Below, piece after piece: positions 43,018 through 52,949 of a stretch of DNA of 64,000 nt. The notes under the pieces were generated by a model. That model worked only from the letters and a program-made list of their open reading frames with translations. It was not told where the DNA came from and did not search any database. The DNA is from Gambelia wislizenii (lineage: Eukaryota > Chordata > Lepidosauria > Squamata > Crotaphytidae). The stretch lies in NCBI GenBank assembly GCA_030847615.1, contig JAUMIR010000003.1, positions 59,195,001 through 59,259,000 of the forward strand, given 5' to 3'. A program made the translations under genes and the position numbers. Positions within the stretch are counted from its first letter, which is position 1; the number at the start of each line of letters is the position of its first letter.

Positions 43018-44032
43018 GGGGCCGGTTCCACAACAGGAAAAAGTTCGCAAGATTCTGGATTACCGTTCTTTCGCATCAGGAGTGCATAAATCACACGACT
43101 CCTGGCATTTTCGAAAAATGCAGCCAAATCCAGACACTTTCTGTTTTCCTTAGTTCACACAGGCAAAGGTGGGTGGGTGGGATTGCCTCCAGATGATTAA
43201 AGCCAGGCAGGAGGCGGGGAGGGAGCAAGGAGGGGGTTATGGAGACCATAAATAATGAGAGGAAAGAAAAAGGACAAACAAACAAGCGATCGAAAGAGCG
43301 ATCTGTCAACTCCCCCCCGTCTTCCCCAGCCCCGAAAGGCTTCTATAAAGAAAGGAGTCAATGAAAGCACGAACAAGCAAAAGCATGGAGGAGCGATGTC
43401 CTTCCCTTCCCTTCATGCATGCACACACAAACACACACCACAGAAGCTGGGGGCTAGCCTCATTCCTGATTGTTTCCCCCCCCCCCATAGCCTTGAATAA
43501 AGGCAAGTGAATGGAATGACAAACAAACAAAGAACAAACATGTGATCGGCTGTTTCCTGGCACACACGAATGCACACACACACACACACTCACACCAGCG
43601 AAGCAGGGGCTCACCTCCGATCATCTTCCCCACCCCCAAAGCATTCCTTTGAAACAGACAGGAAGGGCTCAGAGCAGATTTTCCAAAGTGGGCTGCAAGC
43701 AGAAGGAGGGTGAATTTCTTCTCTCCAACCCCTCAGTCTATTAGGATAAAGCAGAATGGTCATGCCCACCAATCAGGATTCAGCTCTGCTCACAGTAATT
43801 CGAAAAGGTAGATGCCAGTTTACACGATGGTTAGTTCCCATGACAAATTATGTGCATTTTTGCGAACTTAATCAAAAAAGTGTGGAAAAGTAGCGAAAGC
43901 TGATACTGCGCAACTTACGGGTTTTTTGCACCCCCTCCTTCTGAAAAGGGTGCTGTTGCTTCGAAATGCGTGGGAACTATCAGGCTTCTTGTCGCATTTT
44001 TTGAGGATTTATTTTGCCATGTAAACGACCCC
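43018..44032. mobile_element. Harbinger-like MITE, about 1 kb, inserted in BovB
   Basis: Ends GGGGCCGGTTCCAC and CATGTAAACGACCCC; the second reads GGGGTCGTTTACATG on the minus strand. Flanks are CTA on both sides (43015-43017 and 44033-44035), and excision restores the BovB sequence. The interior is GC- and CpG-rich for this window (CGATCGAAAGAGCGAT at 43287, TTCGAAATGCG near 43959) with (CA) runs. No transposase frame was seen; open frames at 43255-43614 are low complexity. Confidence 0.8.
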
Positions 44033-44119
44033 CTAGTCTTCTTATGACTTCAGGATTGCAGTCTCCATTTTGATAAATGACTGAGCCAAAGCATAGGAAA
44101 CCATTGACTATCTCACTAT

Positions 44120-45235
44120 TTTGTAATTTTTTAATTGAGATTTTTCTACATACTATAAAAGTTACATATACTGCAACAAAACTACAGAGAAAAGGAAAAA
44201 CAGAAAACAAAGACAAGAGCAAAAGAAGTAAAAGTAATACATAGAAAAGAATAGAGATAGAATAGAGATATTGGAGATTTTCAGACCTGCAAAAATTCAT
44301 GTCTGCCGCGCGAGCAGCCTCCCGAAACTGCTGCGCGGCAAGGGTCTTCTTCGGACGACGCTGTGCCTCTTGCGAAACCGTCCGTGTCACTTCCGTGAAG
44401 CTTCGGACGGCTCGGCGCAATATTTCAATCACGGAGGTTGCCCGAGATTGAAATATGGCGCCGAGCCGTCCGAAGCTTCACGGAAGTGACACGGACGGTT
44501 TCGCAAGAGGCACAGCGTCGTCCGAAGAAGACCCTTGCCGCGCAGCAGTTTCGGGAGGCTGCTCGCGCGGCAGACATGAATTTTTGCAGGTCTGAAAATC
44601 TCCATTGAATCATTTTCTTTTTTCCTCAAAAAGTCTAACAAAAGTTTACAATCTTTTAAAAAGGTCTGTAGTGATTGTTGTCTAATAATAGTTTATCCAT
44701 TCTGCTAACTCATTTATTTTAGCAATCATTCTTCTACCATAGTAATTTCTGGGCTCAGAGCATATAACAGTGTCACTGCCATGATCATATATATTGAAGT
44801 ATTCTTCCATAGTTCTTCTCCAGTTGTTCATCCACAAGTCCCCAAAGAAAAAGTTCTGGTTTTAGCTATATGTTAAACTTAAATATTCTCTGGATCAAAG
44901 TATGAGATTGGACCACCACCACCCTGCCCCCCCCCCAAAAAAATATTGCCTTCTCACAAGTTCACCACATGTGGTAAAATGATTCTTCTTGTTCTTCACA
45001 TTTGCAACACACATTTGAAATTCCTTTATACATTCTAGACAACTTTTGGGGGGTCATATGCCAATGGTACATCATTTTATAAAAATTATCTGTAAGACTG
45101 TAACACATGGTAAATTTCAACCCTTTTGACCACATCCTTTCCCATTGCTTCATTTGTAAATTACAATCTGCCCCCATATAGTCTTTTACCATTTTTTGAG
45201 TCAGATCTGGGCTGAGTCTTCTGTCTTTAGTTCTC
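44120..45235 (-). mobile_element. L1 LINE 3' part, split by a palindromic MITE
   Basis: The minus strand encodes ORF2 C-terminal text at 44962-45192: MVKDYMGADCNLQMKQWERM, WSKGLKFTMCYSLTDNFYKM, MYHWHMTPQKLSRMYKGISN, VCCKCEEQEESFYHMWWTCE. The YKMxYxWHxTPxKLxxMY and CxKCxxxEGSFYHMWW blocks are standard for vertebrate L1. The coding part and 3' UTR continue leftward to about 44120, with the palindrome at 44273-44603 inserted. The L1 joins the BovB end at about 44110. Confidence 0.87.
44273..44603. mobile_element. MITE-S copy 6: 331-bp near-perfect palindrome
   Basis: Arm 1 is 44273-44430, arm 2 is 44446-44603, spacer 44431-44445 (ACGGAGGTTGCCCGA). The 158-bp arms are complementary at 157 positions, the mismatch being A at 44420 against G at 44456. 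Ends GGAGATTTTCAGACC and GGTCTGAAAATCTCC belong to the same terminal repeat as the other MITE-S copies. Flanks ATT (44270-44272 and 44604-44606) form a 3-bp duplication in L1 sequence. The arms are very CpG-rich (GCCGCGCGAGCAGCC, CTTCGGACGACG), unlike the surroundings, which means little CpG decay and therefore a recent origin. The mirrored open frames on both strands (44271-44641) are a consequence of the symmetry. Confidence 0.95.
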
Positions 45236-45239
45236 TAGC

Positions 45240-46230
45240 TGTCATCGTGTTCATTTCATCTTACTCAAATTCTCACAACACCAACGGTTCCAGACAAAAG
45301 TGTCTAGGTGTGATTTTGTCATCGCTTCATCCTGCCTATATTGCAGAGATCTACCCGTGGCCAGCAAGAATGATCTGACTGGAGACTGAAAGTTGTAGCA
45401 AAAATAATAAATGGAATACAAACTGAGTTAACTAAAAAAATAAATATTAAGCAACAGGAAAAAAAACAAGTAAAATCCTATTAAGTGAATGCAAAGGTGA
45501 CTATAAGTTCTCCTGTCACTTCAGTCTCTGTACTATACTATGTTAAAAGCAAAAGCTGTAGAGATGTGCCAGAAGGTACGGTATCACACACATTATATAC
45601 TGAAAAGAAAATGTGTAAATCTACCTAGTGTGAGGTGTAGAAAATCAGGTGTAGGGGGAGGTCAAATCACTTCTCCCATCCATTATCATTCAATCATCCT
45701 TAAATATGAAGGCTCTTACAAGCCCCCTCCATGAGTTCAGTGTAGCTTATTCCCAAGAAAGTGTGTGCAGAATAGATAGAAGGCAGCCTTGCTTATTCCT
45801 TGGAGGGCTCAGTAACAATAGCTGTCTTAATATTTCTTAGTGCTTGATAATTTAGTACACTTCTAACTGATAATTCCTGAGGTGGCTCAACTACATAAGA
45901 GCCTTGGTAGTACAATTTGCTTGATCATTTGTTCTCAGCCCCCTCTAACCTAGTGTTGGTGTGGCTTAAGCCTCCTCTTCCCACCCTGTTCCAGGATCCA
46001 TGCCCAGAACCATGAACTGTCTGTATTCACGGGTATGGTATAAAGAGAAACAGGAACATAGTTTTGTCTGAAAGCAATTATAGTCCTCCATAGGATCTGG
46101 AGTTTACAGTATCTGGAAAAGAATGGCAAAATGTCTTCTTTTACAGGGCACATGCCTCTGTTTGAAGCACTACCAGGGAATTGTTTTGAAGGTGTTCTCT
46201 GTTTTAAGGGCTGTCCAACCCAAGTCTGAT
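45240..46230. other. Stretch without recognised features
   Basis: No gene. A weak match to the 'gcttattcccaagaaagtgtgtgcagaatag' dispersed repeat occurs at 45747-45777. Confidence 0.4.
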
Positions 46231-46242
46231 TTCCAAATAATC

Positions 46243-46733
46243 TCTCTCTCTCTCTCTCTCTCTCTGGCTTTTCTTCGCAAACGAAGATTCAGGAAGGACT
46301 CATCCCGCGCCTTCTGCAAGCGCGCTGATGACTAAAAAGGCCAATCCGAGATAAACAAGTCCGGTTGCAAAAAGCGCAGCAGAAGGACTCCTTGGGTGAT
46401 GTTTTTGGGTTGTGATTCTTTCTGCGTTGTCGTTTCTCTTCAAGACTTGTTCGTCGTGAGTTCTCAAATAAGGCTGCAGCATTGTGGATATTGCGTCTCC
46501 ATGCCTCCCGATGTGAGGCCAGGGCGGACCACTGTTGGTGATCAATTTGGCCAAGCCTGAGATGTTGTTTCAGGGAGTCTTTGTATCGCTTTTTTGGAGC
46601 GCCCCTCTTACGCTGACCCGTGGCGAGTTCACCGTAGAGTAGTATTTTTGGGAGGCGATGGTCCTCCATCCTAGAAACGTGACCTGCCCAGCGCAGCTGT
46701 GTTCTCAATATCATGGCCTCAATGCTGGTGAGG
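46243..46733 (-). mobile_element. LINE-GA copy 2, open frame intact to its 5' truncation
   Basis: Minus strand, truncated at LTSIEAMILRTQLRWAGHV and then open without interruption to MSPS, stop (46289). It includes KRGAPKKRYKDSLKQHLRL, HQQWSALASHREAWRRN and the finger CAFC, 12 residues, HQRAC. The 3' tail is (GA)n, seen here as (CT)n on the plus strand from 46243. Flanks CAAATAATC at 46234-46242 and 46734-46742 are target-site duplications. It differs from copy 1 at few positions. Confidence 0.92.
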
Positions 46734-46744
46734 CAAATAATCAT

Positions 46745-47350
46745 AAGGAATAATAATAATGAGGAAGATAAGGAACTTTAACATTGCTGATCCATAGTTA
46801 GCAGCTGGTGCACAGCTGATCTGATCACAATCTTCCATTTAATATTGTCATCCTGTTTAGTATCTGTACATGTACTACCTGTACATAGAAACTAAAATCT
46901 GCAGTTTCATGCAAAGTAGCATCCTCTTTTCTCCTCTTTTTTGGTTATGTATCCTGTCTTTTTTGGAAATGTCTATATGGCTACATTGTCACATGGAGGA
47001 TTTTGAATCAAGCTAAATGCAGTTATGGTCATTCCACAGAGGCAGATCTAGGATGAAACAGCTGAAGCTGGCACATAAATTCCGTGTCCATTTTCCACTT
47101 TCAATTTTGTAATGCCTGTAGAGCAGTCCTGTTTTATGTGATCCTGCTTTGCTTCATTACCAACCAACATTCAAAATGTATTAACTAACAACAAGCAAAC
47201 AGCTTTATTTTGAGGCTAAATTAGTCTAATTTCTAGTCAGAGCCTGAGTTTTTACTCTTCTACTTTTACTCCTTAGCAACATGTTTTATCTGTTATATTC
47301 AATATCTGTAATCATATTGGGGGCCTTTTGAAAGTGCCTTGAGCGATTTG
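46745..47350. other. Stretch without recognised features
   Basis: AT-rich; no gene or nameable repeat. Confidence 0.4.
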
Positions 47351-47355
47351 GAATA

Positions 47356-47568
47356 CAGTTGTCCCTCCATATCCATGGATTTGGTATCCACAGATTTAAG
47401 TATTCACAGCTTGAAAATGTTCTTTAAAAAATAATAATCCAAAAAGCAAACCTTGATTTTGCCATCTTATATAAGGGACACCATTTTGCTATGTCATTGC
47501 AAATAATGGGACTTGACTATTCACAGGGGTCCTGGAACCAAACCCCAGCGAATATGAAGGGACAACTG
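47356..47568. mobile_element. Tc1/mariner (Tigger-like) MITE, copy 2
   Basis: Ends CAGTTGTCCCTCCATAT and ATATGAAGGGACAACTG are inverted repeats, flanked by TA on both sides (47354-47355 and 47569-47570). It is 213 bp with interior GGATTTGGTATCCACAG and AACCCCAGCGAATATG. The CAGTTGTCCC end recalls pogo/Tigger elements. Non-coding. Confidence 0.9.
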
Positions 47569-47574
47569 TATTTG

Positions 47575-48550
47575 TTTATGTGCAAGAAGGCCATTTTCTG
47601 GTTTGTAAAATGGTCAATTTTTCCTCTCTGTTCTGGCTTATATTTCCCAAAAGTCTCAGTAATGTTAGGCTCGCATGCACATTACTTAGAGCTATTTTAA
47701 TATTGTTTTGTGGGAATCCAGTCACTTAGTGCTAGTTGAATATCTTTCTGCATGATGTCTAAACCTGAATTTAAGCTCTTAGACTTATTGAATTACATAA
47801 ACAAAGGATTTTGTTCCTGCTGTCTGAACAGTTAACAAGACATCTGCTAATGAAATACAAGGCTTGAATGTCACTTGATGGAAGTAGCCACATAGTTATC
47901 ATTTTTATCCATCTCTAAAATATAGATTAATCCCATTATTCAGTCAGAGTCCTATAAACTACTCCGATGTGCACTTTTGCAATAGTACTTTGAAGCCATT
48001 GGCTTTTCCCAGCTGGCAAAAATAGTTTCTAACCTGTTGGCCACAGTGTCTAACAACATGTCATGGCGGTGGTGGGGGGTGGGGGAGAGAAAGGGAGGAA
48101 AGCTGACATCACTCCACACTATTTATATTGTGAAGGGGCTTACATCCATTTCATTTTCTGTTTAGGGCATTCTAAAGAGACCTAGAAGAAGAAAAACAGC
48201 TGCCCTTTGTCCATGTTCTGAGGAGCATGAGTTAGATGAGAAGAAAAAGGAAAAAGAGAAGAGGAGAGGAGAAAGAGAGGAGGGGCAGCATAAGAAAACA
48301 ACAAAGATGCTTCCAGAACAACAGAGTAACTTGCAAAAAATAAGCCAGCCTGGTGTTAGGAAGACAGGATACTGTCTTTAGTGATCCCTCTAGCTTGGTA
48401 CTGTTTAGACCAGGAGTGCAGGATGTGAGGTTCCCCAAATACTGTTGAACTACAGTCATGGCTGGTGAGAACTGTGGGAAGCCAGTACAAATTAATGGTG
48501 TCCAGTGGTCTGGAAGGGGGCCCAAGACCTAACTCTGTTGTATATAGTTA
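47575..48550. other. Mostly unique sequence
   Basis: 48405-48530 has a dispersed-repeat trace (GACCAGGAGTGCAGGATG, GTTGAACTACAGTCATGG). No gene; the G/A-rich tract 48236-48290 gives a spurious minus-strand frame. Confidence 0.4.
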
Positions 48551-48555
48551 GCAGC

Positions 48556-49066
48556 TACCAAGCAACCAGCTTGGAGAATTTCAAAAAAGCCATCAAAACG
48601 GATCTCTTCCGGCAGGCCCTCCTTGAATAGAACAGACCATTTTTAATGGATGTTTCTCCCTCTTTTTATGTTCTTATGTTTATGTTCTTATGTTTTTATG
48701 TTTTGATATTATACCTTCTGCTGTGCTTTTTGCAACCGGACTTGTTTATCTCGGATTGGCCTTTTTAGTCATCAGCGCGCTTGCAGAAAGTGCGGGATGA
48801 GTCCTTCCTGAACCTTCGTTTGCGAAGAAAAGCCAGAGAGAGAGGGATTATAGTTTGATATTATAGTTTTAAAGTCTTAGGGTAGTTATTTTACGTCACT
48901 GGTGAATTTGCCAGTTATTTTAAATATATGTACTATTATATGTAATTTTAAGGGGGGTAAATTGTTTTAAGTTATTACTATTGTTATGAATGTGTTTGTT
49001 TATATCCAATTGTTGCGAGCTGCCTTGATAGCCTAATAGGCAAAAGGCGGGGTACCAAAAAAAATT
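48556..49066 (+). mobile_element. L2-clade LINE 3' end, interrupted
   Basis: The start reads TTCAAAAAAGCCATCAAAAC, GGATCTCTTCCGGCAGGCC, the end of the L2 ORF (FxKxLKTxLFRQAF-type text). The 3' UTR follows with TTTTTAATGGATG, TATGTACTATTATATG, GTTGCGAGCTGCCTTGATAG and GGCGGGGTACCAAAAAAA. Interrupted at 48714-48853 by LINE-GA copy 3. Confidence 0.75.
48714..48853 (+). mobile_element. LINE-GA copy 3, short 3' end
   Basis: 140 bp covering the finger-coding end (TTTTTGCAACCGGACTTG, TATCTCGGATTGGCC) through GAAAAGCCAGAGAGAGAGGG. Flanks TTTGATATTATA at 48702-48713 and 48854-48865 are identical 12-bp target-site duplications within L2 sequence. Confidence 0.92.
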
Positions 49067-49082
49067 ATTATTTATTATTTAG

Positions 49083-49147
49083 TTTCTTTCTTTCTTTCTT
49101 TCTTTCCTTCCTTCCTTCCTTCCTTCCTTCCTTCCTTCCTTCCTTCT
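49083..49147. repeat. (CTTT)n(CTTC)n compound microsatellite
   Basis: About six TTTC units followed by about ten CTTC units, next to the L2 tail. Confidence 0.97.
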
Positions 49148-49149
49148 TG

Positions 49150-50115
49150 GTAATATCATTATTTGCCAATTGTCTTTCACCCATTGTAAAAATCAGTAAC
49201 TATAAAAGAAAAGAATAATGACATACAAAATTCTGTATTACAAAATACTAAAGATTTTTAGCTGATCCACCTTTGCTGGATGAGAAATGAGAAAAGGGAC
49301 CCAAGGGAAAGAAAGGAGCTCAATAGCATCAGTGAATGAGTGGATGGTAATGAGAGAAGTGGACAAATCTGGCATCGAGCAGAATGTAGTTTGTGAATAA
49401 AGAAGATTTGGGGTGCTCACTGGAGCTTCTGTGCCCAGAATAAATTAGTCATTGGATTCAAGTGAACAGTTTTCAAATACTTTTCAAATGGCCTGTATTT
49501 TCAAGTTCAATATGTCCATGGACTATAGAAAATTGTATTATAATAGCCTTCACCAACATAGTATCCTGCAGATGTGTGGGACTACAATTCCCATAATCCC
49601 AGACAACACAGCCAATGACCATGACATCTGGAGGATGCTGGAATTGCATTCAAATCCATATGGAAGATGCCAAGTTGGGGAAAAACTTGGACTATCATTT
49701 CAAACATTGAAGTCAATAGATTGAAGCAGTATGAACTAGATTGTGAACTTTTTTAAAAAAATGAATGAAATGAGATTTATTACCACATTCCATGTTTTAT
49801 GGAGCATAAAAGGAACTGCATCCACCACACCATTGTCCCTTATAAGCTAAATTATTATGGCATCCCTTTTTTGCATACAGCTATGCCCCCAATTTTGGAT
49901 TTGACTTCAATGTTTTCATAAAGTAGGTATATTGATACATGCAGAAGATTCTTATATAAACCTTATACAAACCTGTGCTTCTACTTCAATGAAAACAAAA
50001 ATGTGGGTGATAAATAGAATAGTTAAGCAAAAGCACCTTATTACCTCATGCTATGTCTTATTTGATTTTATTTATATCCTCCATTTTATCAATATGGGAC
50101 CCAAGGTGGCTTATA
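49150..50115. other. Mostly unique sequence
   Basis: 49550-49640 has dispersed-repeat text (GTGGGACTACAATTCCCATA, CATGACATCTGGAGGATG). 50065-50115 has an inverted L2/SINE tail (CCATTTTATCAATATGGGAC). No gene. Confidence 0.4.
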
Positions 50116-50120
50116 ACAGA

Positions 50121-50679
50121 GAACTTTATCAGACACAGTAAATATGGCCTCATAATGACTCCACATAAATTAAAAAGGGCACACATACCAGACAATGATG
50201 TCCTTCTGCACTTATGTCTTGTAAACAAGCTGTTCTGTTCTATTGTCAGGCCAAGCGTCAATAGATCGGCTGTGGCACTTTGTTGCCAGCATTGCCAGCA
50301 TTTGAAACCTCATGCCTTTTTTCCCTCATAATTGCATTGTGAATAGCCAGCCTGGCCAGAACGCTCCCAGGTGAGATTGTGACATCCAGGTAGGGGATGC
50401 TCTTTTTATGAACCTCCCCAGTTTACTTTTAACATTTCTAGTGTGTTTCTGTGCTTGTGTGTACTTTTTCTTTCTTATTTTTGCTTTATTTTTTTAATTT
50501 GCCACACACGTATCTTCTCACCAAAATAGGCAAGAATTCAATCCAGAAAGTGAATGGAGCTCTGTTCACTCCTCCATCAATGCTGGGGCTCCCTTTGGAC
50601 AAGATTCTTTTGCTGGCATAAAAACACCACAAAATATGCCAGCAAAAGAATGGGAAAGGAAGGTGGTTTGCTAAAGTCC
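50121..50679 (+). mobile_element. MITE-S copy 8
   Basis: Left end GAACTTTATCAGACACAG, right end TTTGCTAAAGTCC. It aligns with copy 1 throughout: CACATAAATTAAAAAGGGCA, GTCAATAGATCGGCTG, GGCCAGAACGCTCCCAGGTG, GAAAGTGAATGGAGCTCTGT, TTCTTTTGCTGGCATAAAAA. Flanks AGA and ATA differ by one base. Older than copies 2, 3 and 6 by divergence of its ends. Confidence 0.8.
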
Positions 50680-50684
50680 ATAGA

Positions 50685-51520
50685 TTAAAATGAAATGTTG
50701 CTAAGAAAGAAACATAATAGTAAATATGTTTTTTTAAAAAAAAATAATAATGCATAAAGTATCATATTAAAAACAACACAATTTTTTTTAAAATGTAAAG
50801 CTCTGAACACCTAGCAATGAGGATGAAAGTACAGCATCCCCATTAAATGTCCCTTTCTTAGCAACCATGTAAGAGCCCAAAGCCTGTCTTTAAAGGAGGG
50901 AGGTTGGTCTTTGCTTTCCAGTGAAAGCAGAGCAGAGATAGGGCCAGCCTAGCCTCCCACAGGAGAGAATTCCATAGTCAGGGAGCAGCCACCGAGGTGG
51001 CTCTCTCCTGTGTCCTCACCTTCATTTCCTGGAGAAAATACATAATCAGATATATCATTCAGTAAAATATCATTTTATCCAGTGTTGTCAATCTCTTTAA
51101 CAATCTGCTCTAAACCAGATGTCTCTATCTGGTGTCCTCCAGATGTCTTTGACTACAAATCCCATTTCTCCTGGAAGTTAACAAAGGCTGCTTAGGCCTT
51201 ACCTTACCATGACCCTGTGTGTCCAAATGAGCACACAACTGGTTATTTTTGATCTTATGGGCCAAAAGGAGGGAAACAAAACTTAGGAAATTGTTTCTGC
51301 CTTTGCCAAACAGCGTGGTATGGTTTTGCGTGAATAAATGGGCACAGAATGAAAATGAAACAGAGATGCCAAGGGGAGTTTTCTCTTCTGTCTAAAAATC
51401 TTCAGATTTTCAGTGAGTAATGTGAAAGATGTCTTGAATGAAAGTATTATCTGTAGAGTAAGATTAATATGTTGCAAGCCATGTGATAATAACAATCAAG
51501 AATAGGTTTCCGAGATTGCA
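50685..51520. other. Stretch without recognised features
   Basis: No gene. A foldback-type trace (CTGGTGTCCTCCAGATGTC, TTGACTACAAATCCC) occurs at about 51131-51170. Confidence 0.4.
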
Positions 51521-51527
51521 GGGCCTG

Positions 51528-51830
51528 ACCTCTCTTCTCTATTTATGACTGAGCCAAGATATAGAAATTTTAAAAACTATTTTGATACCTTTGCATCCAC
51601 TTTAAAGTTATATAAACCTTTTATGGTCATTATTTTTGTCTCCTTGATGTTCAGCTGTGAACCTTTTGTACTTTCTTCGAGAGTCATTCCAAGTCTTTGT
51701 TACTTTCTGCTTAGTAATATGGTGTCATTTGCACATCTTAAATTGTTTATATTCCTTCTCCCAATTTTCACACCTCCTTCCTCCAAATCTAATCCTGCTT
51801 TCCATATGAGGGAGTCATCCCTAGGTTTTA
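51528..51830 (-). mobile_element. RTE-BovB LINE fragment, copy 2
   Basis: Plus strand reads ATGACTGAGCCAAGATATAG, TATGGTCATTATTTTTGTCT, CTTGATGTTCAGCTGTGAAC, TAGTAATATGGTGTCATTTG and TCCAAATCTAATCCTGCTTTCC. These are the inverse of the BovB RT region around the YADD active site and upstream; the expected catalytic motif lies near 51715-51735 but is mutated. No intact frame. Confidence 0.8.
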
Positions 51831-52009
51831 GGATTTGGGACTGAAATATCAGGTCCTACAATAGCCCAAATGATTTGGCACAGCATTGTAGCTAAAGGTT
51901 AATCCTAAGTCTGCTTTAGGGAAAATGGGACTTTCACTATATATACTTGCATGAGCACTGAAAACAGACAAAGTGGCACCCCTCCTCTGTGTCCCACCAG
52001 TGGGACTAA

Positions 52010-52600
52010 GGGGTTGTCTAAATGGCAAACATACTCCTCACAGAGTATTTGGAAGGAGGGGGGCCAAAATGCCATATACTCTGCAGGAAAAGCCTTTGCA
52101 GCTTTCCCCAGAATTTTTTAAAAACAGCAGGGGAAATGTGCATTCCTGCTCACTGGGACAAGTGATGCAAATTGATTCGCTTTCCCATATGAGCATAATC
52201 TGAAAGCTGCTTGGTTGGACAAGCGGGGGGGGGGGCAGAAGGCAAGCACCATGTTGGATTTTCACTTTAGTGAGTGAGTGCTAAGTCAATAAAACGAGGT
52301 GTTGTGGGGTTTTTTTGGGGTTTTGTTAAGGTGAAATTTCACTCTATCACACATCAGATATAGTTTTTTTAAAAAAAAAACAAGTTTGATGGGGGCAAAT
52401 TGAGGTAAGTAAAAAATTCACTCATAGATGCCATCTTGATTCTCAGGCTTGCCCATTTGCCCAGCAAACGCGGATAGCTTCACATGCCTGTAATCTGCAA
52501 AAGGAAACATTAAGACAAATAACAGCTGCTGTGAGTTGCCATTACTGCAGAGCAATCCGGTTTTTTTTGGGGGGGGGTGTTGTCTCATATAGACAAGGCC
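52010..52600 (+). mobile_element. Harbinger-like MITE, copy 2, TAA target duplication
   Basis: Ends GGGGTTGTCTAAATGGC and CATATAGACAAGGCC, flanked by TAA on both sides (52007-52009 and 52601-52603). TAA/TTA targets are typical of PIF/Harbinger transposons. Length 591 bp, the same as 12368-12958, which is its inverted relative; shared interior AGCTTTCCCCAGAATTTTTT, GGGGAAATGTGCATTCC. Non-coding. Confidence 0.88.
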
Positions 52601-52734
52601 TAATATACTATGTGGGAACACAGGAGAGATCTGCTCTGCTCTGGCACCCCAGTTGTGGGCTGCCCTTTCCTTGGAGGCCCAAATTATGCTGACATTGACT
52701 TCATTTAAGCACCAAGCTAAATGTGGCAAGTTTT

Positions 52735-52945
52735 AAATAACAATACAATCCTATGCATAGCATTATAATTTTAGAATACACCTAACTGAGCCCTTATTAG
52801 GGAAGATGAGGTTTAACAATATAATCCTATTGCATGTCTACTCATATACATACATATTATGCATGTTTCCTCAGCAGCAAGTCCCATTGTGCTCAATGGG
52901 ACTTTCTCCCACATAGTTTTGCACAGGATTGCACCCTAGAGATAT
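52735..52945. repeat. Dispersed repeat with AAGTCCCATTG / CAATGGGACTT palindrome
   Basis: Contains AATACAATCCTATGCATAG, CAGCAAGTCCCATTGTGCTC, AATGGGACTTTCTCCCACAT and TTTTGCACAGGATTGCACCC. A related trace lies at 53498-53585. The family is common in squamates; its class is uncertain. Confidence 0.5.
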
Positions 52946-52949
52946 ACAT

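Larger units (their letters stand above)
41524..44110 (-). mobile_element. RTE-BovB LINE fragment, split into three by later insertions
   Basis: The three pieces are 41524-41752, 42722-43017 and 44033-44110. Read on the minus strand the middle piece encodes FGRAGMKELDKILNCDDISL and YGCESWTVKKANKKR, the YGxExWTxKK block of the RTE RT C-terminus. The outer plus-strand texts (TCAAGTTGACTTCAATTTAT, AGACCTCCAAGTCACACTAT, CAGGTCTTGTAAACTAAGG and GATTGCAGTCTCCATTTTGA) match the BovB 3' region. The first gap is a Penelope-like element with 8-bp duplication, the second a Harbinger-like MITE with CTA duplication. Removing both rejoins a continuous BovB. Confidence 0.9.

Noticed and set aside
44271..44641. 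Mirrored open frames on both strands (METIFRPAKIH-like starts)
   Set aside because: They arise from the perfect palindrome; the same peptide appears on each strand. No start context, no homology recognised.
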